The notes under the pieces were generated by a model. The model was not told where the DNA came from, searched no databases, and was given only the letters and a program-made list of their open reading frames with translations. From QHVT01 sp036399015 (GTDB lineage: Bacteria > Acidobacteriota > Thermoanaerobaculia > Gp7-AA8), in NCBI GenBank assembly GCA_036399015.1, contig DASWNW010000038.1:1-64000 (forward strand): DNA of 64,000 nucleotides, written 5' to 3'. Positions 33,956 through 43,800 of the stretch are shown here, in pieces. The position numbers were made by a program, and so were the translations under genes. The first letter of the stretch is position 1; each line of letters opens with the position of its first letter.

Positions 33956-35192
33956 AACGCGGTACTGGGCGCTCGCGGCGTTCGTCGCGGCGCCTCTGGC
34001 GATCGCGCTCACGGCGAGCCGGTCGGAGTCGCTCAGGCCGGACCCGCCCGAGCTGCGGGCCGACGCATCGCTCGAAGTGATCAGCGGCAGGGACAGCGGC
34101 GGCGGGACGCTGCGCGAGGCGATCACCACCGCCGCGCGGCATCAGGGGCGGGTCCGCATCGTCATCCACACCCGGCGCATCACGCTCCTCTCGCCGCTGC
34201 CGCCGCTCGTCAACGACGCCGGCGTGGTCCTCGACGCCTCGGCCTCCCAATGCGAGGTGGACGCGTCCGGCATCGGCGACATCCCGGCGCTCCAGATCAC
34301 GTCGCCGAACACCACCATCTCCGGCCTCCGCTTCCGCAACGCGCGGGACGCGGCGATTCTCGTCCGCGCCCCACGCGCGACGATCCGCGACGTCGCCATC
34401 CGCGACTCGGCGGACGGGATCGTGCTCGCCGGCGCGCGCGGCACGCTCATCGAGCGGTCGCTGTTCGAGCGCAACACCAACGGGGTGCGGATCGACGGGA
34501 GCTCGCCCGGCGCGACCATCCGCGGCTGCACGTTCCGCAACCACGACGGCGCCGGCATCTGGGCCGTCAGCGGGGTGCGGAACGACGCGCCGGTGGTGCG
34601 CATCGAGAACAACGTCTTCCGCGACGACCGCGTCTCGATCGTGGCGGTCAACCTCGGCGCGACGGTGGTGAAGAACGACATCCGCGGCGCGGTGGAGAAC
34701 GGCATCTATGTGATGCAGAGCCGCTCCGCCGTCCGCTCGAACCGGATCCTCGGCGGCGCCGCCGGCGGCATCCTCGCCGACCGCGCCGACAACGTGCGGC
34801 TCGAACAGAACGAGATCGACCACAACGCCGGCGTCGGCATCATGATCCGCTCGTCGCGCAACGCCGGCGTGCAGCGCAACGTCGTCTACGCGAATGCGTA
34901 CGGCATCGCCAGCATCTTCGGCGACCGCTCCGCGCCCGACGTCATCGCCGAGAATCTGGTGATGAACCACCGCATCGACGGGTTCTTCATCGTCGGGAGC
35001 TCTCCGGTCGTCCGGGGAAACCGGCTGCTGCAGAACCGCGGCGCGGCGGCACGCGTCCTCGACTTCGTGCCGTGGACCGGACCGCGCATCGCATCGGACC
35101 CCCGCTTCGTCGCCAACACGCTCACCGGCAACGCGCTGAACTCCGCCGTGCGCGGCGAGTACCGGCCGAAGCGCGAGCGGGAGACGCCATGA
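33948..35192 (+). CDS. exported right-handed parallel beta-helix protein
   Basis: A 414-aa protein. A membrane or signal segment (WALAAFVAAPLAIALTA) is followed by tandem PbH1 repeats from about VISGRDSGGGTLREAIT to the C-terminus, with repeating patterns such as ISGLRFRNARDAAILV and IRDSADGIVL. The fold is that of NosD, alginate C5-epimerases and pectate lyases. In a glycan operon an epimerase or lyase acting on the polymer is likely; catalytic residues cannot be assigned. ATG 33948 overlaps the methyltransferase stop; its own stop overlaps the next ATG. Confidence 0.88.
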   Translation: MAETRYWALAAFVAAPLAIALTASRSESLRPDPPELRADASLEVISGRDSGGGTLREAITTAARHQGRVRIVIHTRRITLLSPLPPLVNDAGVVLDASASQCEVDASGIGDIPALQITSPNTTISGLRFRNARDAAILVRAPRATIRDVAIRDSADGIVLAGARGTLIERSLFERNTNGVRIDGSSPGATIRGCTFRNHDGAGIWAVSGVRNDAPVVRIENNVFRDDRVSIVAVNLGATVVKNDIRGAVENGIYVMQSRSAVRSNRILGGAAGGILADRADNVRLEQNEIDHNAGVGIMIRSSRNAGVQRNVVYANAYGIASIFGDRSAPDVIAENLVMNHRIDGFFIVGSSPVVRGNRLLQNRGAAARVLDFVPWTGPRIASDPRFVANTLTGNALNSAVRGEYRPKRERETP

Positions 35193-36199
35193 CGGCGGCG
35201 GGCATCGAGACGCTGCGCGCGCAGGTGCGCTGGCTCGCGCACGTCATCGCCGCCACGATGGTGCTGATGTTCGCCGTGGTGGCGTTGCCGTGGCTGCTGC
35301 GCATGATCGAAGTCGACCTGGCGGCGCTCGCATGGACGCTGACCGCCTTTGCAGCCATGCATGCGGCGCTCGTCATCGCCGCGGGACAGGTCGCGCGGCC
35401 CGCGGTGATGTTGCGGCTCCTGTACGCCGTGCCGCTGTTCGGCGTCGCCTTCATGGCCCTGCTCTGGCACTTCGGCGGAGGGCTCGGCCACCCCGCGCTG
35501 GCGCTGCCGATGATGCTGCCGGTGCTCGCCGCCGCTGCGCTGCCGCGCTCCCGCTTCGCGCTCGACGTCGCGCTCTACTCGATCGTCGTCGTCATCGCGA
35601 CCGTCACCATCTCCTCTCCCGACTTCGGCTGGTACGTGACGCAGCTCGGCGTCCCCGGCGCGGCACTCGGCCGCGTGACGGGCGAGGAGCTGGCGGTGAT
35701 GGACCCGTTCCCCGGTGCGACCACGACACCGGCGGCGGCGTTTCTCTTCGTGGCGACGTTCACCGTCGTGCAGCTTGCGGCGGCCGTCGTGGCGACGCGG
35801 GTGGTGACGTTCGTCCGCGGGCGGGAGGAGCTCGCGGAACGCGTGGCGTCGTTGCAACAGCCCGACACGCTTCCCGCGATCGCGGCGGAGCGGATTCCGG
35901 CCGCTGCCGTGCTGGTGATCGCGGAAGCGGGGCAGATCGTCCAGGCGTCCCGGCAGTTCACGCACCAGATGCTGCTGCACAACGAGCCGGTGGTCGGACG
36001 CGAGCTGTTCGACGTGATCCGCTTCTCCGATCCGGCCGCGGTGCGCCGGCTGCTCGCCGCCGGCGGCACGCTTCCCTCGTGCCGTCACGCGGTCGGAGCG
36101 GAGGAACGCGTCGGCCACCTGTCCGCTGAGACGTTCGAGCACGACGGCGTCACCTACGCGAGCGTCATCATCAGCACACCATTCGAGGAGCAGGCGTGA
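35189..36199 (+). CDS. membrane protein with C-terminal PAS-like domain
   Basis: A 336-aa protein. The first 210 residues have about six hydrophobic helices (for example HVIAATMVLMFAVVALPWLL and FALDVALYSIVVVIATVTIS). From about AAAVLVIAEAGQIVQASRQFTHQ onward lies a PAS-type sensor domain, with no output domain attached. In this operon it may sense a signal for, or bind, the GGDEF-EAL protein encoded two genes later. Start ATG 35189 overlaps the upstream stop by 4 bp. Confidence 0.82.
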   Translation: MTAAGIETLRAQVRWLAHVIAATMVLMFAVVALPWLLRMIEVDLAALAWTLTAFAAMHAALVIAAGQVARPAVMLRLLYAVPLFGVAFMALLWHFGGGLGHPALALPMMLPVLAAAALPRSRFALDVALYSIVVVIATVTISSPDFGWYVTQLGVPGAALGRVTGEELAVMDPFPGATTTPAAAFLFVATFTVVQLAAAVVATRVVTFVRGREELAERVASLQQPDTLPAIAAERIPAAAVLVIAEAGQIVQASRQFTHQMLLHNEPVVGRELFDVIRFSDPAAVRRLLAAGGTLPSCRHAVGAEERVGHLSAETFEHDGVTYASVIISTPFEEQA

Positions 36200-36930
36200 C
36201 GGGCGCGCGCATCGCGGCTGGTGTCGCGCTGCTCCTGGCGATGACCGCCGGCGCGCAGGACGCGATCGTCGTTGGTCTCAACGCGGACCGGTTGAGCGAC
36301 GGCAACGGCGGCGGCGCATCGGCGCTCTGGATCCATCCGCACGCGACTGGCACGCTCACGGCGGGCGCCAGCTTCTTCTCCCTGCCGAACACGCGGTGGG
36401 GATACGCGACGTGGGGCGTCGTGCAACCTCTCGGTCCACGCACCATGCTGAACGGCGAGGCGAGCCTCGGCCGCGGCAGCGACGACGACGGCGGCTTCCG
36501 CTACCTGCTCGTCCGCGGCGGTGTGACGCGGGAACTGCTGGCGAAGCGGCTGTACGGCGAGGCGGAGTGGCTGCAGGTGGACGTGGCGCGGAGGCAGAAC
36601 GGCATCCTGCGCGCCGGCGGAACCTGGCTGCCGTCGCCGCCGCTGACGGTGCGCGGCTCGCTGTTTCAGTCGATCTCCGGCGATGACGACACCACGCTCC
36701 TCACGATGCGCGGCGACTACGACTTCGGACGCATGACCGCCATCGCCGGCTTCTCCGCCGGCCACGCGACCCCGGTGCTGCTGCAGCAGCCCGGCGGCGG
36801 CAGGACGCGCGTGCGCGAGGCGTTCGCGGGCGTCGTCGTCGACGCCTGGACGCTCGTCGTCACGGCCGGTAACGATCGCCAGCGCGTGGCGCTCTCGTGG
36901 CGGGTGCCGCTGCCGGGAGGAAGCGGGTGA
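36196..36930 (+). CDS. outer-membrane beta-barrel-like protein (YaiO-like)
   Basis: A 244-aa exported protein. It has a signal peptide (ARIAAGVALLLAMTAGAQ), then alternating amphipathic strands such as GTLTAGASFFSLPNTRWGYA, AEWLQVDVARRQNGILRAGG and RMTAIAGFSAGHATPVLL, without long hydrophobic helices. The pattern and size fit a small barrel of YaiO type. Starts with GTG in a 4-bp overlap. In a glycan operon an outer-membrane pore or anchor is likely. Family call is by pattern. Confidence 0.75.
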   Translation: MTGARIAAGVALLLAMTAGAQDAIVVGLNADRLSDGNGGGASALWIHPHATGTLTAGASFFSLPNTRWGYATWGVVQPLGPRTMLNGEASLGRGSDDDGGFRYLLVRGGVTRELLAKRLYGEAEWLQVDVARRQNGILRAGGTWLPSPPLTVRGSLFQSISGDDDTTLLTMRGDYDFGRMTAIAGFSAGHATPVLLQQPGGGRTRVREAFAGVVVDAWTLVVTAGNDRQRVALSWRVPLPGGSG

Positions 36931-39065
36931 CGGCCGCCGCGGAAGCCGCGGTGCAGATGCCGCGGCGCGTGCTGCTCACGGCTCTCATCGCCTTCGTCCT
37001 GGCGGCCGGCGTGGGAGGCGCGTTCATCCGGCTGACCGACCGCCGCAGCATCGAGAATCGCCGCCAGGCAGCCGCCGACGCCGCGGCGGCGACGACGCTG
37101 CGGGTGGAACGGCAGATCGACGCCGCCTTTGCCGCCGCCTCGACGGTCGCGGCGCTCGTCCGCGCGGGCGGCGAAGCGAGCCTGGGCGACGTCTCGGCCG
37201 AGGCGGCGCGGCGCGGCGGCGTGACGGCGGTCGAGTTGATGCGCGACGTGCCGGCGCCACCGGGAGCGAACGAGGTGCTCTCGCTCACCACGCCGCAGGA
37301 GTTGCGCGCCTGCGTACGCGTCGCGCCGGCGGAGCGGCGGTTCGCCGCCGCGGTGCTCGGCGTGCAGGAGCTGCTCGGGCGCAGCGGCGTCTCCGACCTC
37401 GGCAACGACTACGACTATCGCCTTCTCGCCGCCGACGCCGCCTCGGGACGCGCCGTCGTCATCGCGCGGTCGTCGCCGCTGGAGCTCGCCGATCCGGTGC
37501 GCTCGTCGTTCGCGGTGCCGCAGGGACAATGGACGCTCGAGGTGGTCCGCCGCGCCGGCTGGCGCATGCGCGGCGAGCGGACGCGCGAGCTCGCGCTCGT
37601 GCTGATCGGCAGCCTCCTCTTCGCCCTCTTCGTCTACGACCTGCTGCGGCGCCCGTACGTGCTCGAGCGGGAGGTCGAGCTGCGGACGCGGAAAATCGCG
37701 GAGACGAACCGCCGCCTCACCGCCGAGATCGAACAGCGCGAGCGCGCCGAGGAGCAGGTGGTGCACGAGGCGACGCACGACCGCCTCACCGCGCTGCCGA
37801 ATCGCGTCTACCTCCGCGACCGCATCACCCGTGCGCTCTCCCGCGCGCGCGGCTCCGACCCGGTCGGCTTCGGCGTTCTGGTCATCGACCTCGATCGCTT
37901 CACCGACGTCAACGACGCCCTCGGCCACTCGGTCGGCGACGAGCTGCTGACGCTCGCCGGACGGCGGCTGCAGAGCTGCATCCGCTTCGGCGACGTGCTG
38001 GCGCGTGTCGGAGGCGACGAGTTTGCGATCCTCGCGCTGGCCGGCGACCCCACCGACATCACCAGCGTCGCCCGCCGCGCGCACGAGGCGCTCGAGGTGC
38101 CGTTCGACGTCGGCGGGCACCGCGTACAGCTCTCGGGCAGCATCGGCATCGCTCTCAGCGCGACCGGCTACACCGCGGCCGACGAGCTGCTGCGCGACTC
38201 CTACCTCGCGGTGCATCGCGCGCGGCAGCAGGGCGGCGCGTCACACGTGCTCTTTGATCCCAAGATGCACGAGCAGGCGGCGGCCGCGCAGCAGATCGAG
38301 ACGGAGCTGCGCGCCGCGCTCTCGTCCGGCGAGTTGCGCACCTACTTCCAGCCGATCGTCTCGCTGCAGACGGGGCGCATCACCGGCTTCGAGGCGCTGG
38401 TGCGCTGGATTCATCCGAAGCGCGGGTTCGTCTCGCCGGCGGCGTTCATCCCGGTCGCGGTCACCAGCGGCCTGATCGTGCCGCTCGACCAGTGGATGAT
38501 GCGAGAGGCCGCGCGGCAGGTGCACGAGTGGAACAGCCGCATGCAGCTCGAGCCGCCGTTGACCATCAGCGTCAACGTCTCGGGCAGGCGTCTCGGGCAG
38601 AAGGAGCTGATCGACGACGTCACCTCAACGCTCCGCGACACCGGCATCGACACCCGCTCGCTGCGTCTGGAGATCACCGAGGGGGAGATGATGGAGCGGC
38701 CGGACGAGGTGCTCTCCATCCTCACGGAGCTGAAGCGGATGAACATCACCCTGCTCGTAGACGACTTCGGCACCGGCTATTCGTCCCTCAGCTACCTGCA
38801 CAGCTTCCCGATCGACATCGTGAAGATCGACCAGTCGTTTGTCCGCCGCATGCTCGAAAGCGCGAAGGACGAGGAGATCGTCCGCGCCGTGATCAACCTC
38901 AGCGCAACGCTCGGCCTGAAGGTCATCGCGGAGGGGATCGAGACCGCCGATCACCTGGCCCGCCTCCGCGAGCTCGGCTGCGACTACGGCCAGGGCTACC
39001 TCTTCTCCAAGCCGGTCGACGCCGCCGCGATCGAGGCGCTGCTGGCGGCTGGAAAGGTGTGGTGA
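36927..39065 (+). CDS. membrane GGDEF-EAL protein (cyclic-di-GMP turnover)
   Basis: A 712-aa protein. An N-terminal helix (VLLTALIAFVLAAGVGGAFI) and a second one near ELALVLIGSLLFALFVYDLL bracket a periplasmic sensor of about 180 aa. A coiled linker (ETNRRLTAEIEQRERAEEQV) leads to GGDEF with an intact motif at 362-366 and EAL with intact EAL at 489-491 and DDFGTGYSSLSYL. Both activities are possible. GTG 36927 overlaps the barrel gene stop. As the last gene of the operon it probably links polymer synthesis or export to c-di-GMP. It ends 18 bp before the tRNA gene region. Confidence 0.92.
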   Translation: MTAAAEAAVQMPRRVLLTALIAFVLAAGVGGAFIRLTDRRSIENRRQAAADAAAATTLRVERQIDAAFAAASTVAALVRAGGEASLGDVSAEAARRGGVTAVELMRDVPAPPGANEVLSLTTPQELRACVRVAPAERRFAAAVLGVQELLGRSGVSDLGNDYDYRLLAADAASGRAVVIARSSPLELADPVRSSFAVPQGQWTLEVVRRAGWRMRGERTRELALVLIGSLLFALFVYDLLRRPYVLEREVELRTRKIAETNRRLTAEIEQRERAEEQVVHEATHDRLTALPNRVYLRDRITRALSRARGSDPVGFGVLVIDLDRFTDVNDALGHSVGDELLTLAGRRLQSCIRFGDVLARVGGDEFAILALAGDPTDITSVARRAHEALEVPFDVGGHRVQLSGSIGIALSATGYTAADELLRDSYLAVHRARQQGGASHVLFDPKMHEQAAAAQQIETELRAALSSGELRTYFQPIVSLQTGRITGFEALVRWIHPKRGFVSPAAFIPVAVTSGLIVPLDQWMMREAARQVHEWNSRMQLEPPLTISVNVSGRRLGQKELIDDVTSTLRDTGIDTRSLRLEITEGEMMERPDEVLSILTELKRMNITLLVDDFGTGYSSLSYLHSFPIDIVKIDQSFVRRMLESAKDEEIVRAVINLSATLGLKVIAEGIETADHLARLRELGCDYGQGYLFSKPVDAAAIEALLAAGKVW

Positions 39066-39083
39066 CGGCAACGGCGAAGAAGC

Positions 39084-39159
39084 TGGCTGTGGCGGGAGGG
39101 CTCGAACCTCCGACCACCGGATTAACAATCCGGCGCTCTACCAACTGAGCTACACCACA
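39084..39159 (-). tRNA. tRNA-Asn (anticodon GTT)
   Basis: Reading the minus strand, the cloverleaf is complete: 7-bp acceptor TGTGGTG with CGCCACA, D-arm GCTCAGTTGGTAGAGC, anticodon arm CCGGATTGTTAATCCGG with GTT, and T-arm GGAGGTTCGAGCCCTCC. The CCA end is encoded. It sits just after the glycan operon and opposite to it, with no integrase or direct-repeat att site visible nearby. Confidence 0.97.
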
Positions 39160-39229
39160 GTACGGTTGGCGGGAGGCGCATGGTCGCGCAGGTGCGCGTT
39201 ATTTGTCAACGCGACGTCCGGGCGCCCGA

Positions 39230-40351
39230 TCACTTACGGACCGAGCGCCGCCGCCCCACCTCGGGCGCGACCGTGAACGGGCTGCTCACCCAAGAGCCGC
39301 ACTCGTTCTCGGCTTCGAGCACGTACGTGGAGGGATGCGTCACCGGGGGCGTGGTGATGGACGTCGCCGGCGCGGGCGCCGTCGCGTAGACGGTGCCGGT
39401 CACGGGATTCGGGTCGGTGAGCTTCACCGTATACCCGCCGACGGCGTTCACGGTGAACGGGATCGTGACGCTCGTGCCGCGATCGACGGTCATCGACGAC
39501 GGCGGCGCGGAGACGAGGTACGGCCAGGTGCAGCCGGAACCCTCGCAGTTCAGCGTCACGTCGATATCTCCACCCTCACCGTCTTCCACGCTCGTGGTGA
39601 GGAAGTAGTGCCAGCCCGTCTCACGAACGAGGTGGCTCATCTCCGCACGGAAACTGGTATCGCGGGTGGAGGAGCGCAGCAACTCGTTTTCGCGATACAG
39701 ACCGAAGAGAGGCTCGAAGCCGAACGCGGTCATTTCGAAGCGGAGCCGGTCGCCTTGCACGGCCCAGATCCACCACCCCGCATACACGCGGTCGTCACCT
39801 TGAAATTTGCAACTGTCGGCGTTCAGCGACCACGCGGCGCTTTGCCCGCAGAGGAGGTTCTGGAAGATGCAGGACTGCGGCTCCTCGGGTTCCGGAGGGT
39901 AACAATAGTAGTGAACGACATAGGAGCCGCCGGCGAACACGTCTTCCGAGCTGACGACGATCGTCCAGGTACCGGAGCTGCTCAGCTTGTACCAGATCGT
40001 CGCGCCGCCACTCCCGCCGGAGATGATCGGCGGCTCGGCCACGTCACCGAGCGGTGAGACGAGCGCGATCCACGGCTTCGTGTACGTCGGCGTGAGAGGG
40101 CGCACCATCACCTCGACGACATCGCCCGCGCGTCCGTTGAACGTGTACCGATCGAATCGGGAGCCGTCGTCGAACAGGCAATCGCCCGTTTCGAGCGTAC
40201 CGAACGTTTCGGAATCACACGATGCGATCTGCCTCGTCGAGCAACTGCCGGCCATCGCAACCACGTTCACGTCCTTGCGGGGCGCGGCAAATCCCTGCGG
40301 TACGACCAGGAAGAGAACGGCAGCGACGAGGAGACGCTTATTGGTCGTCAT
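39230..40351 (-). CDS. exported cysteine-containing beta-domain protein, unknown function
   Basis: A 373-aa protein with a signal peptide (KRLLVAAVLFLVVPQGFA). The mature part is beta-rich with PPC-like sections: GDCLFDDGSRFDRYTFNGRAGDVV, GTWTIVVSSEDVFAGGSYVV, and later RLRFEMTAFGFEPLFGLYRE. Several Cys pairs suggest disulfides. An Ig-like strand set (SAPPSSMTVDRGTSVTIPFTV) lies near the C-terminus, followed by a basic RRRSVRK tail. No catalytic signature. Probably an extracellular or periplasmic protein. Confidence 0.78.
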   Translation of the reverse strand: MTTNKRLLVAAVLFLVVPQGFAAPRKDVNVVAMAGSCSTRQIASCDSETFGTLETGDCLFDDGSRFDRYTFNGRAGDVVEVMVRPLTPTYTKPWIALVSPLGDVAEPPIISGGSGGATIWYKLSSSGTWTIVVSSEDVFAGGSYVVHYYCYPPEPEEPQSCIFQNLLCGQSAAWSLNADSCKFQGDDRVYAGWWIWAVQGDRLRFEMTAFGFEPLFGLYRENELLRSSTRDTSFRAEMSHLVRETGWHYFLTTSVEDGEGGDIDVTLNCEGSGCTWPYLVSAPPSSMTVDRGTSVTIPFTVNAVGGYTVKLTDPNPVTGTVYATAPAPATSITTPPVTHPSTYVLEAENECGSWVSSPFTVAPEVGRRRSVRK

Positions 40352-40402
40352 GACGAGACTGGTGACGTGCGCGTTCCGTACCTGCCGCCGGGAGAGGGGC
40401 CG

Positions 40403-40786
40403 TCACGCCGCGTCGGGTCGCGCGCATTCCTTCGCGATCAGCACCAGCTCTTCGATGTTGAACGGCTTGGCCAGCAGGCGGCAGATGCGCTGCAGGAACT
40501 CGCAGCTCATCCGGTTCGGGGAGGCGGTCGTCACGACGACGCGGCGCAGCGACTTCGGCTGCGTCAGCTCGAGGTAGCCGAGCACTTCCTCACCGCCGAT
40601 CCCCGGCATCATCAGGTCGACGATCAGGAGGTCGTACGCCACGGATGCGAGCAGCTCGATGGCCGCGGCGCCGCTCTTCACCCCCTCGGCGGTGAAGTTC
40701 TCCCGTTCGAGCACGATCTTCACGAGTTTGAGGATGGCCCCGTCGTCTTCCACGACAAGCGCCCGGTATGAAGATCGACGGTCCAT
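40403..40786 (-). CDS. single-domain response regulator
   Basis: A 127-aa receiver protein. It has YRALVVEDDGAI, phospho-acceptor in DLLIVDLMMPGIGGEEVLG, a T in RVVVTTASP and the lysine in RLLAKPFNIEEL. It starts 33 bp after the stop of the hybrid kinase (40820), on the same strand, with GGAG before ATG 40786; an ATG at 40795 is less well placed. It is probably the partner or downstream receiver of that kinase. Confidence 0.92.
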   Translation of the reverse strand: MDRRSSYRALVVEDDGAILKLVKIVLERENFTAEGVKSGAAAIELLASVAYDLLIVDLMMPGIGGEEVLGYLELTQPKSLRRVVVTTASPNRMSCEFLQRICRLLAKPFNIEELVLIAKECARPDAA

Positions 40787-40819
40787 GCACTCCATCGCAG
40801 CAAGAGTGCTGCCGTGAAG

Positions 40820-43800
40820 TCAATGACGCGCCGAAAGCCGCTGCACCGACTCGGCGAGCTCGCCCGGATCTACCGGCTTCTTCAGGTACCCGTCGAAGCC
40901 GGCGTCGAGCGCGCGCAGCCGATCTTCGGGACGCCCGAACGCCGTCAGCGCGAGGATCGGCGTCTTGCGCAGCGCGTCGGCGCGCGCCCGCACTTCGGCG
41001 AGGAAGACGTAGCCGTCCTCTTCCGGCATCGCGATGTCGCACACCACCACGTCCGGCTCGAGCTTCAGAAAGAGCTGCAGCGCCTCGCGGACGGACGATG
41101 CCGTCTGCACGGCGGCGCCCGTCCGCCGCAGGATCGCCGCGACGACGTCGCGGGTGAACTGCTGGTCGTCGATCACGAGCACCGTCACGTCGTCCAGCGG
41201 CGGGAGCGATGGGGATGCCGCCGGCACGGCGGTGCGCTGCGTGGCGGCGGGGCTGAGCACCACCGGCGCCGTTTCCATCGCCGGCAGTTCCACGGTGAAC
41301 TCCGCGCCGCGGCCTTTTCCCTCGCTGGCCGCGTGGATGCGGCCGCCGTGCAGTTCGACGAGCGACCGGACGATCGCCAGGCCGAGACCGATCCCGGCGT
41401 GCGGGCGGGTGGCGGAGCTGTCGGCCTGCCGGAACGGCTCGAAGACGTACGGGAGAAACGCGCGGTCGATTCCCTCGCCATTGTCGGAGACGATCAGACG
41501 GACGACCGAGCCGCGATGGACGACGCGGAGCGTGACCCTTCCGCCGCGCGGCGTGAACTTGATCGCGTTGGCGAGCAGGTTCCAGACGATCTGCTGGAGG
41601 CGCCCCTCGTCGCCGCACACCGGCGGCAACAGCGGCGGAATGCTCGTCAGGATCTCGATGCCCTTTGCCGCGGCGGCCGGATGAACGGTGGTGATCGCCG
41701 CCTGCGCGACCGTGCGCAGGTCGGTAGGGCGCGGATCGAACGTCAGCTTCCCCGACATGATCCGTGACACGTCCAGCACATCCTCGATGAGCTGCGCCTG
41801 CGCGCTCGCGCTCTGCTCGATCGCGTCGATGGCGACCTGCGCCTCCTCCGGGTCGAGCCCCAGCTTGAGCATGCGCGACCAGCCGAGGACTGCCGTCATC
41901 GGCGTGCGTAGCTCGTGCGAGAGCGTGGCGAGGAACTCGTCCTTCGCCCGGTTCGCCGCCTGCGCGGCGCTGTACAGCCGCGCGTTCTCGATGGCGATAG
42001 AGGCGCGATACGCGAGCTCCTCCGCCTGCGTGAGGTCCTGCGGCGAGTAGCGCCGGTGCGACGAGACGAGGGCGATCGCGCCCACCACCTCACCACGCGA
42101 GCGGAGCGGCACGACCATGAAGGACATGATCCCGAGCTCGCGGAGCATCCGCAGATGCTCCTCGCTGCGCGCGGATTGCACGAGCATCTCGTCCGGAATG
42201 AACGGCACCAGCTCCGAGATCCCCGTGCGCATCACGCGGTAGATCGTGTCGGTCTCGGGATCGGGAGGAAACTTCCGGGAGAACTCTTCCGCGAGCGCGA
42301 TCTTCTCGGGATCGGAGTGCGCGATCGCCAGCCGCTCCCGCAGGTTCCCTTCCGAATCGACGATGTCGACCGTGCACCAGTCGGCGATCCGCGGCACGGC
42401 CAGGAACGTGACGTTCCGGAGCGTCTCGCGGTAGTCGAGCGACGAGGCGAAGATCTCGTTCGCCCGCGCGAGAAACGCCAGCCCCTCCTGCCCCACGTGC
42501 TGCTCGTGGACGTCGGTGGCGGTGCCGATCCACTCCTCGACCGTGCCGTCTTCGCCCGTCACCGGCACTGTCTTGTCGGCGAACCAGCGATAGGAGCCGT
42601 CGGCCTGGCGCAGCAGGTACTCGTCCTCGTACAGCGTCCCGCTGCTCACCGCCGCGTCCCACGCCGCGGTGACGCGCTCGCGGTGCGACGGATGCACCGC
42701 CTCCAGCCACCCGCGCCCGCGCATCTCCTCGGCGGTCTGGCCGGTGATCTCCTGCCACGTCGGCGAGTCGCGAAGCGATCCGTCGGCGGTGCTCATCGCG
42801 ATCGCCTGCCGCGTCGGCGTGGCCAGCACGAGCGAGCGATAGCGCCGCTCCTCTCTCCGCAGCGCGGCACGGTCGCGCGTCAGCGACTCGTAGAGGCGGA
42901 CGTTGTCGATGGCGACGGCGGCGTGGCCGGCGAGCGCCTCCGCAACCTTCTCCTCCGTCTCGCCGAACACCGCTTCGTCCGCGTGCCCGAAGAAGAGACC
43001 GCCGAGAACCTCGCCCGTGCGTGACTTCACGGGGACGGCGAGGTAGCTCACCACCGGCAAATGGCCGGGCGGCATGCCGTGATACGGCGGATTCAGGCCG
43101 TAGCGGGGGTCCTTCTGGATGTTGGCGCTGCGGACGATCGCGGAGCCGGCGAACGTCGGCTCGAAGACCGCGGTGTTCCGCGGCATCGGGAACTTCGCGA
43201 AGTGCTCGCGCGGCACGCCGGAGATCGCGTAGAGCATGTACGACTCGCCGTCAGCGCCGATGACGTTGTAGAAGAACGCGCCGAACTGCGCGCCGGTGAG
43301 CGACGTGGCCGCGTCGGTGATGCGCTGCACGACGGCGTCGAGGTCCAGCCGTGCCGCGACGTCGCGAACAACGTCGGCGAGCTGGTCGTAGCGCTCGGTG
43401 GACAGCGCGACCGAGGCCATGTCGGCGAACCCTGCCGCGGCGTCGAGCTCCAGCTCGCTCAGCGCGGCGACCGGTGTGCGGAAGTAGCAGGCGATCGTGC
43501 CGGCGGTCTCGCCGCGGATGTTCAGCGGCAGGACCAGCATCGAGGCGATCCCCTCGCTGTCATACAGCGCGCGCCGCGCGTCGACGGCGGGCCAGGCGCG
43601 GACGTCGGGAACGAACACCGGCGCGGGAAGCATGACCGCGACGTCCGCCGCGGCGGGTGCGGGGATGGTGACGGCCGGGTATTCGGCAGAGAGGCCGGCC
43701 GCCGCCGCGATGCGCCACGTGTGCTCCCGCGACTCCAGGCGCCAGAGGGCGACGGCGTCGGCTCCGAAGAAGCGCATCGCCAGCTCGACGAGGCGGCCGC

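Noticed and set aside
39084..39159. tRNA-Asn as integration site of a genomic island
   Set aside because: No integrase, no duplicated tRNA 3' end and no change of gene character at the tRNA.
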